Shown here: piece after piece, positions 1 through 6,972 of the stretch | How the letters are laid out: each line of letters begins with the position of its first letter | Numbering within the stretch: the stretch's first letter is position 1 | Origin: Acidobacteriota bacterium | GTDB lineage: Bacteria > Acidobacteriota > Terriglobia > UBA7540 | Assembly: GCA_021789565.1 (NCBI GenBank) | Contig: JAJYJL010000056.1 | Span: 1 to 14,506 of the forward strand | Direction: 5' to 3' | Length of the DNA: 14,506 bases | Program-made: the position numbers and the translations under genes | The notes under the pieces: generated by a model | The model's database searches: none | Told to the model about the DNA's origin: nothing | The model's input: only the letters and a program-made list of their open reading frames with translations

Positions 1-811
1 TGAACGCGCTTGTGCCCAGGCACCGAAAATCCTGTGCTTCAAGGCTGTCGAGGTGCTCTTCAAGTCTTTTGCCGTAAAGCTGCTGGAATACCCCACGGCA
101 AAGGCTGCACACGCAGTTTCCGGGATAGTCGTAACCGGGTTCTTCGACATGAACACCTGCAAGCTGCGGATAGCGTTTCAACACTCCCTCCAGCAGGCGT
201 AGTTGCCATCCCCGGGCCTCTCGATGCTGCGGGCAAACGTCGTGCTTTCGATTTTGTGATGAGAGCGGAATTTCAAGCCGGTCCATTTCCCATTGCGGCT
301 TCTTCAGGAAGCGCTCCCAGAGTGAGGCGCTTGTAGCTTTACTGGAGATTGGATAATCCGGAAGGAACTCGTCAACCCTGATGGCGGCCCAGTCAGGATT
401 GCCCCCGACTTCCGGATCAAAATCCGGGCTGTTGATATCGCGGTAATCTGTGAACGAATACCAGAGGTGGACGGGCAGGCCCTTCCTGCCGGCTTGCTCT
501 ATCAGGTAGCCCAGCGCGTCCCACTGTGCGGGTGGGTGGATTTTCGCATAACGGGGGTTGGTCAAACCAACAAGGAAGCCACTCGTCGCCCATGCCAGCA
601 GCGAGTTGAGGCGGGCATCGGCAAGCCGCTCAACCGTATCCCGAATCTGAGCTTTTCCTGTTGCAGGATCGGGTGAAAATTGCTCGGTCTCGACCCAAAC
701 CCCCCGAAGTTCCGTTGCCGGAGGGGCGGCTGCGCGCGTCCCAGCCGGTACGCCGGCAACGCTCAACATCGAAACCAGTTCAGCGATGAATGTCCGTCTA
801 TCGGTCGACAT
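1..811 (-). CDS. Secreted GHL10-type glycosyl hydrolase-like protein, C-terminus beyond window edge
   Basis: The frame is open from an ATG at 811 down to base 2, giving 270 residues with no stop, so the gene is cut by the window edge. Residues 5-6 are a twin arginine (DRRTFIA) followed by a hydrophobic stretch and an Ala-rich region near 25-30, consistent with Tat export. Residues 35-40 read LRGVWV, the opening beta strand typical of the GHL10/DUF187 glycosidase-like TIM barrels. Further on, LPVHLWYS and GVHVEEPGYDYP (residues 219-230) fit later barrel strands with acidic residues E223 and E224. They are followed by C233, C235 and C238, a cysteine cluster seen in some glycosidase-like barrels. 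Function is inferred as periplasmic or extracellular glycan cleavage; the substrate is unknown. The gene follows the receptor gene after 343 bases, past a terminator, so it probably has its own promoter. Confidence 0.72.
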   Translation of the reverse strand, partial: MSTDRRTFIAELVSMLSVAGVPAGTRAAAPPATELRGVWVETEQFSPDPATGKAQIRDTVERLADARLNSLLAWATSGFLVGLTNPRYAKIHPPAQWDALGYLIEQAGRKGLPVHLWYSFTDYRDINSPDFDPEVGGNPDWAAIRVDEFLPDYPISSKATSASLWERFLKKPQWEMDRLEIPLSSQNRKHDVCPQHREARGWQLRLLEGVLKRYPQLAGVHVEEPGYDYPGNCVCSLCRGVFQQLYGKRLEEHLDSLEAQDFRCLGTSAF

Positions 812-968
812 TTGACATGAAACTTACCCTCCGGTCAGAGTAGGAACCTTTCGGAGAGAATATCTTGATCCTGGCAGCCCGGGACTCATCTTCAGCCGCT
901 TTGATAGAGGGTCGCCCCAGTGTCTGCCAACGCATACCCAGCGCCACAAGCCAGTTGACCGTGCTCAT
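798..968 (-). CDS. Possible 56-residue small ORF overlapping the start of the glycosidase-like gene
   Basis: An ATG at 968 opens a 56-codon frame that ends at TAG 798-800, overlapping the first codons of the downstream gene in another frame. The product is basic, with a short hydrophobic start (STVNWLVALGM) and a charged middle. A purine-rich GAGGAG lies directly against the ATG, too close for normal ribosome binding. I do not recognise the protein. It could be a leader ORF, a remnant, or chance; chance is the most likely. Confidence 0.15.
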   Translation of the reverse strand: MSTVNWLVALGMRWQTLGRPSIKAAEDESRAARIKIFSPKGSYSDRRVSFMSNVDR

Positions 969-1059
969 CTCCTCGCTGGAAATACAGGTTACAGACCGGA
1001 CAAAGGATTTTCAGCCTGTATCGGGGCTAACACCCGGGGCCCAATACCTCCGCCAGCTG

Positions 1060-1100
1060 AAAAATGAAGGAACCTGCCCTGGCCGGGAGGTTCCTTCATT
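1060..1100 (-). terminator. Hairpin terminator downstream of the receptor gene
   Basis: Bases 1063-1075 and 1088-1100 form a perfect 13-bp inverted repeat (AATGAAGGAACCT and its complement), with two further C-G pairs across a mismatch and a 6-base loop. Read on the minus strand, the stem is followed by five consecutive T (bases 1064-1060, overlapping the stem base). It lies 54 bases beyond the receptor stop codon. This fits a Rho-independent terminator that separates the receptor from the glycosidase-like gene, although the U tract is short. Confidence 0.7.
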
Positions 1101-1154
1101 CAGGGGTTGTGTAAGCAGCGTGGCCTTGCCGTCTGTTCCGGAAGTTCGCCGGGA

Positions 1155-4100
1155 CTAAAAACTCAGCCTGGCTCCGACCTGGACAACGCGGTTGCCACCT
1201 CCACCAAATATCTTTCCTGCACTGGCAATCGCCGGCCCATTATCCCTCGTATCGGCAATCGTGGAATTAGGACTGCCCAGGTTAAAGTGGTTGAAGGCAT
1301 CAAGGAAGTCAGCGCGGAGCTGGAACTGGAGCCGCTCAGTAACCTTGAAGTTCTTCAGAGCACTGATGTCCCAATTCCAGAAGCCGGGCGCGAAAATGGA
1401 ATCCCTCGAGGAATTGCCCCACGTCCAGGGCTGCGGCGGCGCGAAAGCCCCAGGATTGAACCATTGCACGCCGCTAATGATGTCGTGAGAGCTTTGCTGG
1501 CCCGAATACAGAGATGATCCGGATACGCGGTCCGCACGCCCTCCCCACCAGCCCACATAGCTGGAAGGCACCTGGAAGCCTACTGAGAAGGGCACGCCAG
1601 TCCCGTAACTGGAGATGCCCGACACTTCCCACCCGCCTAACACGGCCTGGCCAACGCCATTCATGTTGCCCAGCCACTGCTTGCCGTGACCGAACGGGAG
1701 TTCATAGATGTAGTCAAAAACCAGCTGATGCCGGCGCACGAACGGCGTGTTGCCATAGTCCAGATTCGGGAAGTGCCAGTTCTGAGGCCCGCCGACAAGG
1801 TCAACGTTATCAAGGCTGCGGGTCCACTGGTACTGAGCTTGTACCATGAGCCCTTGTGAGAACCGCTTGCTCAACTCCAACTGGAGTTGACCGAAGTTCT
1901 GCTTTCCGCCGCTCCGGGTCGCATCAAAGTTTGCCCATGGCTGCAACGGCCGCTGGTGCTGAATCGTCACGTTTGGAGTCTGCGTGACAGGCACATTGAG
2001 ATCGCCGAAGAACCACTGCAAATGGTGGGTCTGGCTTCCTACGTAAGAGATACGGCCCATCCAGTCGTGCGCGAATTGATGCTCCGCCGTCAGGTTCCAT
2101 TGCTGAATAACCGCATTCTTGAAGTCGCGCTGCATGGAGAATATTGTCGGATTTGGAGGCGCTCCTCCTGCCGCCTGTAGTGCGGCCGGGAAGGGATCAG
2201 CAAAGGTGATGTCCGGAAGGAAAGGTGAACTCGGAGTGCCGGAAAGCTGCGTATTGTAGTTCAACCCGGAATATCCGCCAAGCCCACCCATCCAGGGTGG
2301 GTTCAGAACGTCGTCACGCGCACCCACGAAGGTGGGAACAAAGTTGTAGTACACGCCGTAGCCGCCCCGGAATACCGTCCGCGTTCCGCCGAATGGGCGC
2401 CACGCAACGCCGAACCTGGGTCCCCAATTATTCTTGTCCCCAACCATGTAGAACTCAGGCAGACCGAGGGCTTGAGTAGTTGTGAACGGATAAGCGTTGA
2501 ACAGAACCGAGGATGCGCCGAAAGGCGGCAAGGTGGGCGTGTTGGAGTTTTCAGGAAGCGCGAGCTGGTTCGTCTTGAAATCATAGTACGTGGAGTAGCC
2601 ATCCTGCCACTTCCACGGACGCTGATATTGATAACGGATCCCGTAGTACAACGTCAGTCTCGGGGAAGCCTGCCAGGTGTCCTGAACATAGGCGTCCCAT
2701 TCGCGGGAAGAGTATACCCCTGAAAAGTGTCCTGCAGTCCCGGTCGTCGAGGAGTTCGCAACCCCTAATAGAAAATCGGCAAATGCATTGCCCTGGGATG
2801 GAGTTATGACACTGGACCAGCCTTTGCCACCGGTCCACTGGCCATTAAAGCTGAAACTTCCCAGAGGGGCATTAGGGTTCGGCCCGTAATTCTTGTATGC
2901 CGTCTCATCAACGCCAAACTTTAAGGTGTGCTTTCCTTTGACGTAAGTCAGATTGTCCGTGTACTCGAGATCCGGCTCCTGACCGTAATATCCCTTCCCG
3001 ATGTCCGTAAACATACCCGAGTAACCGGAGATGCCCATGGTGGGGAGCCCACGGTTGGGGCTGGCGGTCAGCCCGGGAAAGAGCGATCGCGGGTCAAAGT
3101 TAAGGTTCTGTCCGCTCCGGATTCCGGGGTGGTTAAAGTAAGCGGCACGGAATTCGTTCACCATGTTTGGATTGAAGGTATGGGTTTCAACCAGCGTGTA
3201 ATTGAACGTCTTGTAGCCGTAATTTGACCCGTTCCCGTAAGTCGGCGGCGTACCAAGCGCCCACCCCCACGGAAATCCCACATTCCGGCTGTAAATCCCG
3301 TAAATGCTGTCGCGGTCGGAAATCTGGTAGTCAATACGCAGGTCAGCTGCATTGACGTTCTGGGCAGTAGAAACCAAACCGAAGTAATTGTGAGGACCAA
3401 AAGGCAACCCGGCATTGCTGATGTCGGGCGGAGGCAGGAACGAAAGCAGCGTTTTGGACTGGCTGGCAATCATGCTTCCGGGGATCATGTTGTTGGCGAA
3501 AGCCGCACCTGTAAATGGATTGTACAGTTGCGTTCCGCCAGAAGCGTTACAAACGCCGCTGCTATCATAAGTGGCGCAAAGGGCGGAGAAATCCCCCTGC
3601 CGCATGGCCATCGAAGGGAATGTCAATTGGTCCTGACTGTAGATTCGGTTCCGTATCCAGGCATAGTCAAAGAAGAAAAATGCCTTGTTGCGCCAGATCG
3701 GTCCGCCGACGTTGAAGCCAAACTGGTTGCGGACAAACGGAGCGCGTGGTTTTCCGAGTGCATTGTTCAGGAACGTGTTGGCATTGAGCGATTTGTTCTG
3801 ATTGAATTCGTAAGCCTCACCGTGGAACCGGTTTGTACCGGCTTTCGTCACCATCGTCACGGTGCCAAGCTGCTTGTACTCGGCGTTTGTGTTGATGGCG
3901 TCCACTTTGAACTCTTGAAATGAGTCTATCGCCGGCAAGCTCACCGAACCCAGGCCGAATGAATATGCCGCTGCTCCGTTGCCGGGATCGTTGGCCTGAA
4001 CGCCATTCATGGTGAAATTGAACGAACCCCAGTGCGTGCCGCCGCCAGTCTGCGGGCTTGACCAGCCCCAGGAAACCTGCGCGCCCGGTACAAGATTCAT

Positions 4101-4577
4101 CAGCCCGTCAATGTTTTGGAATGCAAATGGCAAGTCGGCTATCTGACGCGTCGTGATGGACCCGCCAACTGTCGCTGATTCTGTATTCACGAGCGGGGCT
4201 GTCCCGGACACGCTCACCACCTGATGCGAGGCGCCAACCTGAAGCGCGACATCAACACGGACGGATTGTGCGGCCAGAACCTTGATTCCGGTCGTACGGT
4301 AGGTGTTGAATCCGCCTTTGGCCGCCGTGACACTGTAGGTCCCCGCTTGAAGGTTTGGAACCGAATACGTGCCCGCCGAATCGGTCGCTGATTCAACTGA
4401 TATTCCGGTTCCTTCGTTGGTCACGGTGATCTTGGCGCTCGGCACTACGGCACCGGAACTGTCCTTGACCTGTCCCACAATCGTGCTTGAAAGTATCTGC
4501 CCGTAGAGAAGTCCGCTTGCAAACAAACCGACAATCAGAACCCCCAGGCACGCCCACCTCTCACAAAAAGCTTTCAT
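1155..4577 (-). CDS. TonB-dependent receptor-like outer-membrane protein with carboxypeptidase-regulatory-like domain (Oar type)
   Basis: Predicted 1140 residues, a normal size for this family. The N-terminus is a signal peptide (MKAF... with hydrophobic LGVLIVGLFASGLL) ending near the YGQ at residues 25-27. A carboxypeptidase-regulatory-like domain follows at about 32-113 (GQVKDSSGAVVPSAKITVTN, AGTYSV), then a plug domain from about 128 (TESATVGGSI, QIADLP, LVPG), then a long beta-barrel rich in aromatic residues. It ends in ARLSF, the terminal Phe expected of an outer-membrane barrel. I chose the ATG at 4577 because AGGAGG sits 9 bases upstream. An in-frame ATG at 4595 would add six residues but lacks a ribosome site. 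The ligand cannot be read from sequence; neighbouring sugar genes suggest an oligosaccharide or its breakdown products. The gene appears monocistronic, with a candidate promoter before it and a hairpin after it. Confidence 0.92.
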   Translation of the reverse strand: MKAFCERWACLGVLIVGLFASGLLYGQILSSTIVGQVKDSSGAVVPSAKITVTNEGTGISVESATDSAGTYSVPNLQAGTYSVTAAKGGFNTYRTTGIKVLAAQSVRVDVALQVGASHQVVSVSGTAPLVNTESATVGGSITTRQIADLPFAFQNIDGLMNLVPGAQVSWGWSSPQTGGGTHWGSFNFTMNGVQANDPGNGAAAYSFGLGSVSLPAIDSFQEFKVDAINTNAEYKQLGTVTMVTKAGTNRFHGEAYEFNQNKSLNANTFLNNALGKPRAPFVRNQFGFNVGGPIWRNKAFFFFDYAWIRNRIYSQDQLTFPSMAMRQGDFSALCATYDSSGVCNASGGTQLYNPFTGAAFANNMIPGSMIASQSKTLLSFLPPPDISNAGLPFGPHNYFGLVSTAQNVNAADLRIDYQISDRDSIYGIYSRNVGFPWGWALGTPPTYGNGSNYGYKTFNYTLVETHTFNPNMVNEFRAAYFNHPGIRSGQNLNFDPRSLFPGLTASPNRGLPTMGISGYSGMFTDIGKGYYGQEPDLEYTDNLTYVKGKHTLKFGVDETAYKNYGPNPNAPLGSFSFNGQWTGGKGWSSVITPSQGNAFADFLLGVANSSTTGTAGHFSGVYSSREWDAYVQDTWQASPRLTLYYGIRYQYQRPWKWQDGYSTYYDFKTNQLALPENSNTPTLPPFGASSVLFNAYPFTTTQALGLPEFYMVGDKNNWGPRFGVAWRPFGGTRTVFRGGYGVYYNFVPTFVGARDDVLNPPWMGGLGGYSGLNYNTQLSGTPSSPFLPDITFADPFPAALQAAGGAPPNPTIFSMQRDFKNAVIQQWNLTAEHQFAHDWMGRISYVGSQTHHLQWFFGDLNVPVTQTPNVTIQHQRPLQPWANFDATRSGGKQNFGQLQLELSKRFSQGLMVQAQYQWTRSLDNVDLVGGPQNWHFPNLDYGNTPFVRRHQLVFDYIYELPFGHGKQWLGNMNGVGQAVLGGWEVSGISSYGTGVPFSVGFQVPSSYVGWWGGRADRVSGSSLYSGQQSSHDIISGVQWFNPGAFAPPQPWTWGNSSRDSIFAPGFWNWDISALKNFKVTERLQFQLRADFLDAFNHFNLGSPNSTIADTRDNGPAIASAGKIFGGGGNRVVQVGARLSF

Positions 4578-4677
4578 GGCTCCCTTCCTCCTCATCCCCG
4601 TAATTCAGGGTCAATCCCCAAGCCCCAGCCAGACAAGTAAATCTACATAGAAGAATGATTCCATGACCGTAATGAAC

Positions 4678-4707
4678 TCTTTACTAGAAGGAGCGTAATG
4701 GTGTCAA
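4678..4707 (-). promoter_or_regulatory. Candidate sigma70-type promoter of the receptor gene
   Basis: On the minus strand a perfect TTGACA (4707-4702) is followed by 18 bases and TAAAGA (4683-4678), or by 15 bases and TAGTAA. The -35 is excellent and both -10 options are poor. It would give a leader of about 95 bases before the ATG at 4577. The position in the 229-base gap between the CutC-like gene and the receptor makes it the best candidate there. Confidence 0.33.
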
Positions 4708-4806
4708 GCAGATTTTCATATTGGCTCGGTAAGTTGGGCGAACAAGTGTTCTGCTAGTAAGAATTTGTGAGAGAGATTACGGATTTCGGGAGTGCTGATG
4801 TGACGC

Positions 4807-5586
4807 TCACTTAAATAGCAGATCATGGGCCCTCTTGACTTTGGCCCTGTCCACCTTCCCGGAAGCTGTTTGGGGTGTCCGCACCGCCGTCCCCAGGTGG
4901 AAGGTACGAATATTCGTTTCGCGGCGTAGTGTAGATAGCATGTCAAGGTCCAGGCCGCCGAGGACAAGTCGGCGGTGTGGACCCAGCGCGGCTTCGTAGG
5001 CAGGGATCCGGCGCATTCGTTCGGCAAGGGTTCCACTGCCACACGGCACCATGGCGCGATCCACCTGCGGGAAACTGCTCAAGGAACGCAATGCCGCCAG
5101 AGGGTCATCGGTAAATTCGATGACATTATGAACCGTGTAGTGTGTTGTGGGCGCGGCGTTGATAATTTCTCGAAGTGTTTCGAGATCGAGTTTGCCGTTC
5201 CGGCTATAGCCTGTGAGCAGGCCGTCAATCCCAAGGCCGGAAAGCGCGCGGGCATGGGACTTCAGGTCATCAAGCTGCGCTCTGCTCCTCAAGGCGAAAT
5301 CCGTGGGAAACTCAACATCCAGCCGAAGCATGACTCGAGCCGTTAGCGGCGTTCTTCCCAGTATGTCTTCAACCAGCTGTGTCGGAGGCGTCAGACCTCC
5401 TTCAGTCAGCCGCACTTCGATGGCCATGCGGCTTGCGCCTCCCTGATAGGCGGCAAGCGCGTCTTCGACGGAAGAGACGATAACCTCAAGCTCCACTGGT
5501 TGGCTGGGAACTTTCGCACTCAAAGATCCTGCCGGAATTGCAGCCGCCGCTGTAAAAAGTCCCCGCAAAAGATCACGCCGGTCCAT
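4807..5586 (-). CDS. CutC-family TIM-barrel protein with N-terminal export signal
   Basis: 259 residues. Residues 1-24 (MDRRDLLRGLFTAAAAIPAG...) look like a twin-arginine signal with a hydrophobic segment ending in SLSA. The rest matches the CutC family: LEVIVSSVEDALAAYQGG at about 33-50, EGGLTPP at 62-68, a central strand with LRLD at 87-90, GIDGLLTG at 119-126 followed by the family's NGKLD-type turn, and LVLGGLDLD near the C-terminus. CutC was linked to copper tolerance in E. coli, but its biochemical role is unsettled and E. coli CutC has no signal peptide, so copper homeostasis should not be assumed here. The ATG at 5586 has AGGGAGA about 6 bases upstream. The gene lies 91 bases after the DapA-family gene, so the two may be co-transcribed. 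The family call is firm; the function is open. Confidence 0.85.
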   Translation of the reverse strand: MDRRDLLRGLFTAAAAIPAGSLSAKVPSQPVELEVIVSSVEDALAAYQGGASRMAIEVRLTEGGLTPPTQLVEDILGRTPLTARVMLRLDVEFPTDFALRSRAQLDDLKSHARALSGLGIDGLLTGYSRNGKLDLETLREIINAAPTTHYTVHNVIEFTDDPLAALRSLSSFPQVDRAMVPCGSGTLAERMRRIPAYEAALGPHRRLVLGGLDLDMLSTLRRETNIRTFHLGTAVRTPQTASGKVDRAKVKRAHDLLFK

Positions 5587-5677
5587 TCAGATTCTCCCTA
5601 TTTTGTTTCTTGCGCCCAAATCAGTTTTTGAATAATCTCACGACCCCATAGCGGATACAAAAGGAAATCCAAGTCTG

Positions 5678-6649
5678 TTACGCGGCACTAGGGGAGGTGG
5701 CGCCCGGGTTCCGAGGCAGGTTAAAACGCTCGAGGGTTTCCAGAACCTTCTTGTTCAGGAAAAGCATATGAAGCCGGTCATGAGAATTGAGTTCAAGACT
5801 TGCGTCCCTGACGACAGTTTTCCTGATGATGCCCCGGGCCTCAAGGAGCGCCTTCTCCGCATGATGAAGCAGTTCAAGATTCTGCAGGCTGAAAACAATC
5901 TGGGGAAGCACCGCACTGAAGGCGTCGTAGGCTTTGCCCTTCTGACCTTGTTTTGCCAACCGGAACACGATGGCCAGAATGTCCGCCGCGCCCAAGCTGG
6001 GCATGACCCCGCAAATCCCCGCTGGAATCAGCTCCAGCATGTACATGCCGCCCCAGCCTTCCAGAACTCCCACCTCCCCGGACGTTTTCTGAATAATGCC
6101 TTCCACCTTGGATGCCATCATCGGTTCTTCGAGCTTGATGTAGCGAAAGTGCGGGTGGGCTTTGTGCAGACTGCCGATGAAGTCCAAGCTGACCGTCGGA
6201 CCGCCGGGATTGAAATCCTGGATAACCAGGGGAATATCAATCGCGCTCAAGATTCGATCAAAGTAGCGGAGAATGTCGCGTTCTCCCAGCGGGAATAAAC
6301 GAGGGACGGACACCGATACCGCATCTACGCCGGTCTCCTGGGCAGCGAGCGCGGTTTCCGTTGCCAGCTTCGCAGAAAAGGCGTTTACCTGTCCAATCAC
6401 GGGGATTCGTCCGGATGCCCGGCTGACTGCTTCTGCAATGGCACGGCGCCTTTCATCTTCTGAAAGCTTGTAGAACTGGCTGGCGTAGGCCGGAAGGCAC
6501 ATCGCACAGGCCCCGCTCCGGCAGGCAAAGTCAACCAACGCCCCCAAGCCATCCCAATCAACTTCCTGGTTCCCCTTGAAGGGAGTCGGGATAACCGGGA
6601 CGATACCCCGAATCTGCAAAGCTGACTGCTCCATCCCTGCTCTCACCAT
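5678..6649 (-). CDS. Dihydrodipicolinate synthase / N-acetylneuraminate lyase family protein with altered active site
   Basis: 323 residues, slightly longer than the usual 290-310. The start GIVPVIPTPF (15-24) and LSEDERRRAI (62-71) are typical of this class I aldolase TIM barrel, and RYIKLEEP places the Schiff-base lysine at K172. Two signatures differ. The usual GTTGE-type loop is replaced by PAYASQFY (53-60), and the YN(V/I)P tyrosine is a phenylalanine in QDFNPGG (F146). A 2-keto-acid aldolase or dehydratase reaction is the family expectation, but lysine biosynthesis is unlikely given these changes and the catabolic context. The ATG at 6649 is supported by AGGAGA 8 bases upstream; an internal ATG at 6634 is less good. 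It is followed by the CutC-like gene and preceded by a 323-base gap with a candidate promoter. Confidence 0.85.
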   Translation of the reverse strand: MVRAGMEQSALQIRGIVPVIPTPFKGNQEVDWDGLGALVDFACRSGACAMCLPAYASQFYKLSEDERRRAIAEAVSRASGRIPVIGQVNAFSAKLATETALAAQETGVDAVSVSVPRLFPLGERDILRYFDRILSAIDIPLVIQDFNPGGPTVSLDFIGSLHKAHPHFRYIKLEEPMMASKVEGIIQKTSGEVGVLEGWGGMYMLELIPAGICGVMPSLGAADILAIVFRLAKQGQKGKAYDAFSAVLPQIVFSLQNLELLHHAEKALLEARGIIRKTVVRDASLELNSHDRLHMLFLNKKVLETLERFNLPRNPGATSPSAA

Positions 6650-6721
6650 CTGTCAAATCTCCTGTGCTTTTGAAGGGTCCTTGGCTCGACTCTCGTCAAT
6701 CCGTAATTTCAGAGTCTGCTC

Positions 6722-6874
6722 CTATTTTCCGACCGATGATCCGGCGGCAGTCATTTCAACGCTGGGGCCTTGCCGGTCCCACACCGTAATCAATAACGTA
6801 CTCCCAAGGATTATCATACCTGCGGTCGTAACGAGACGTGCCGGTAACCTGCTCAAAGCTGATTCAATCCTCAT
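6722..6874 (-). CDS. Possible 50-residue single-span membrane peptide
   Basis: An ATG at 6874 opens 50 codons ending at TAG 6722-6724. Residues 14-33 (LVTTAGMIILGSTLLITVW) form a convincing membrane helix, preceded by two arginines (R9, R13) and followed by a polar tail. This is the only coding-like stretch in the gap between the dimethylformamidase-like gene and the DapA-family gene, 72 bases before the latter. The ribosome site is weak: GGGA lies only two bases from the ATG. I do not recognise the product. The hydrophobic segment argues for coding; length and lack of a good ribosome site argue against. Confidence 0.28.
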   Translation of the reverse strand: MRIESALSRLPARLVTTAGMIILGSTLLITVWDRQGPSVEMTAAGSSVGK

Positions 6875-6883
6875 GGTCCCGCC

Positions 6884-6912
6884 GTGATACAGTCTAAATT
6901 TAAAAGGATCAA
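6884..6912 (-). promoter_or_regulatory. Candidate promoter upstream of the small ORF and DapA-family gene
   Basis: On the minus strand TTGATC (6912-6907) is followed by exactly 17 bases and TATCAC (6889-6884), with an AT-rich spacer. Each hexamer matches four of six consensus bases. Transcription would begin a few bases before the small ORF's ATG, so the small ORF would be nearly leaderless; the DapA-family and CutC-like genes would lie on the same transcript. Confidence 0.3.
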
Positions 6913-6972
6913 AGACGGGTTGACTCCTGACCCAAAACTCTCTGATCTGTAATACTGATAGAAAGCCCGCTC

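Noticed and set aside
812..817. TTGACA on the plus strand
   Set aside because: No -10 element at a proper distance, and it would read antisense into the receptor gene.
1107..1517. 136-codon plus-strand frame and the similar frame at 865-1158
   Set aside because: One is mostly antisense to the receptor C-terminus, the other crosses the terminator hairpin; neither has a ribosome site or recognisable domain.
3390..3923. 177-codon plus-strand frame
   Set aside because: It lies wholly antisense to the receptor barrel, whose minus-strand frame is clearly the coding one; composition is that of a shadow frame.
5768..6298. 176-codon plus-strand frame
   Set aside because: Antisense to the DapA-family gene, which has clear family motifs and a good ribosome site.
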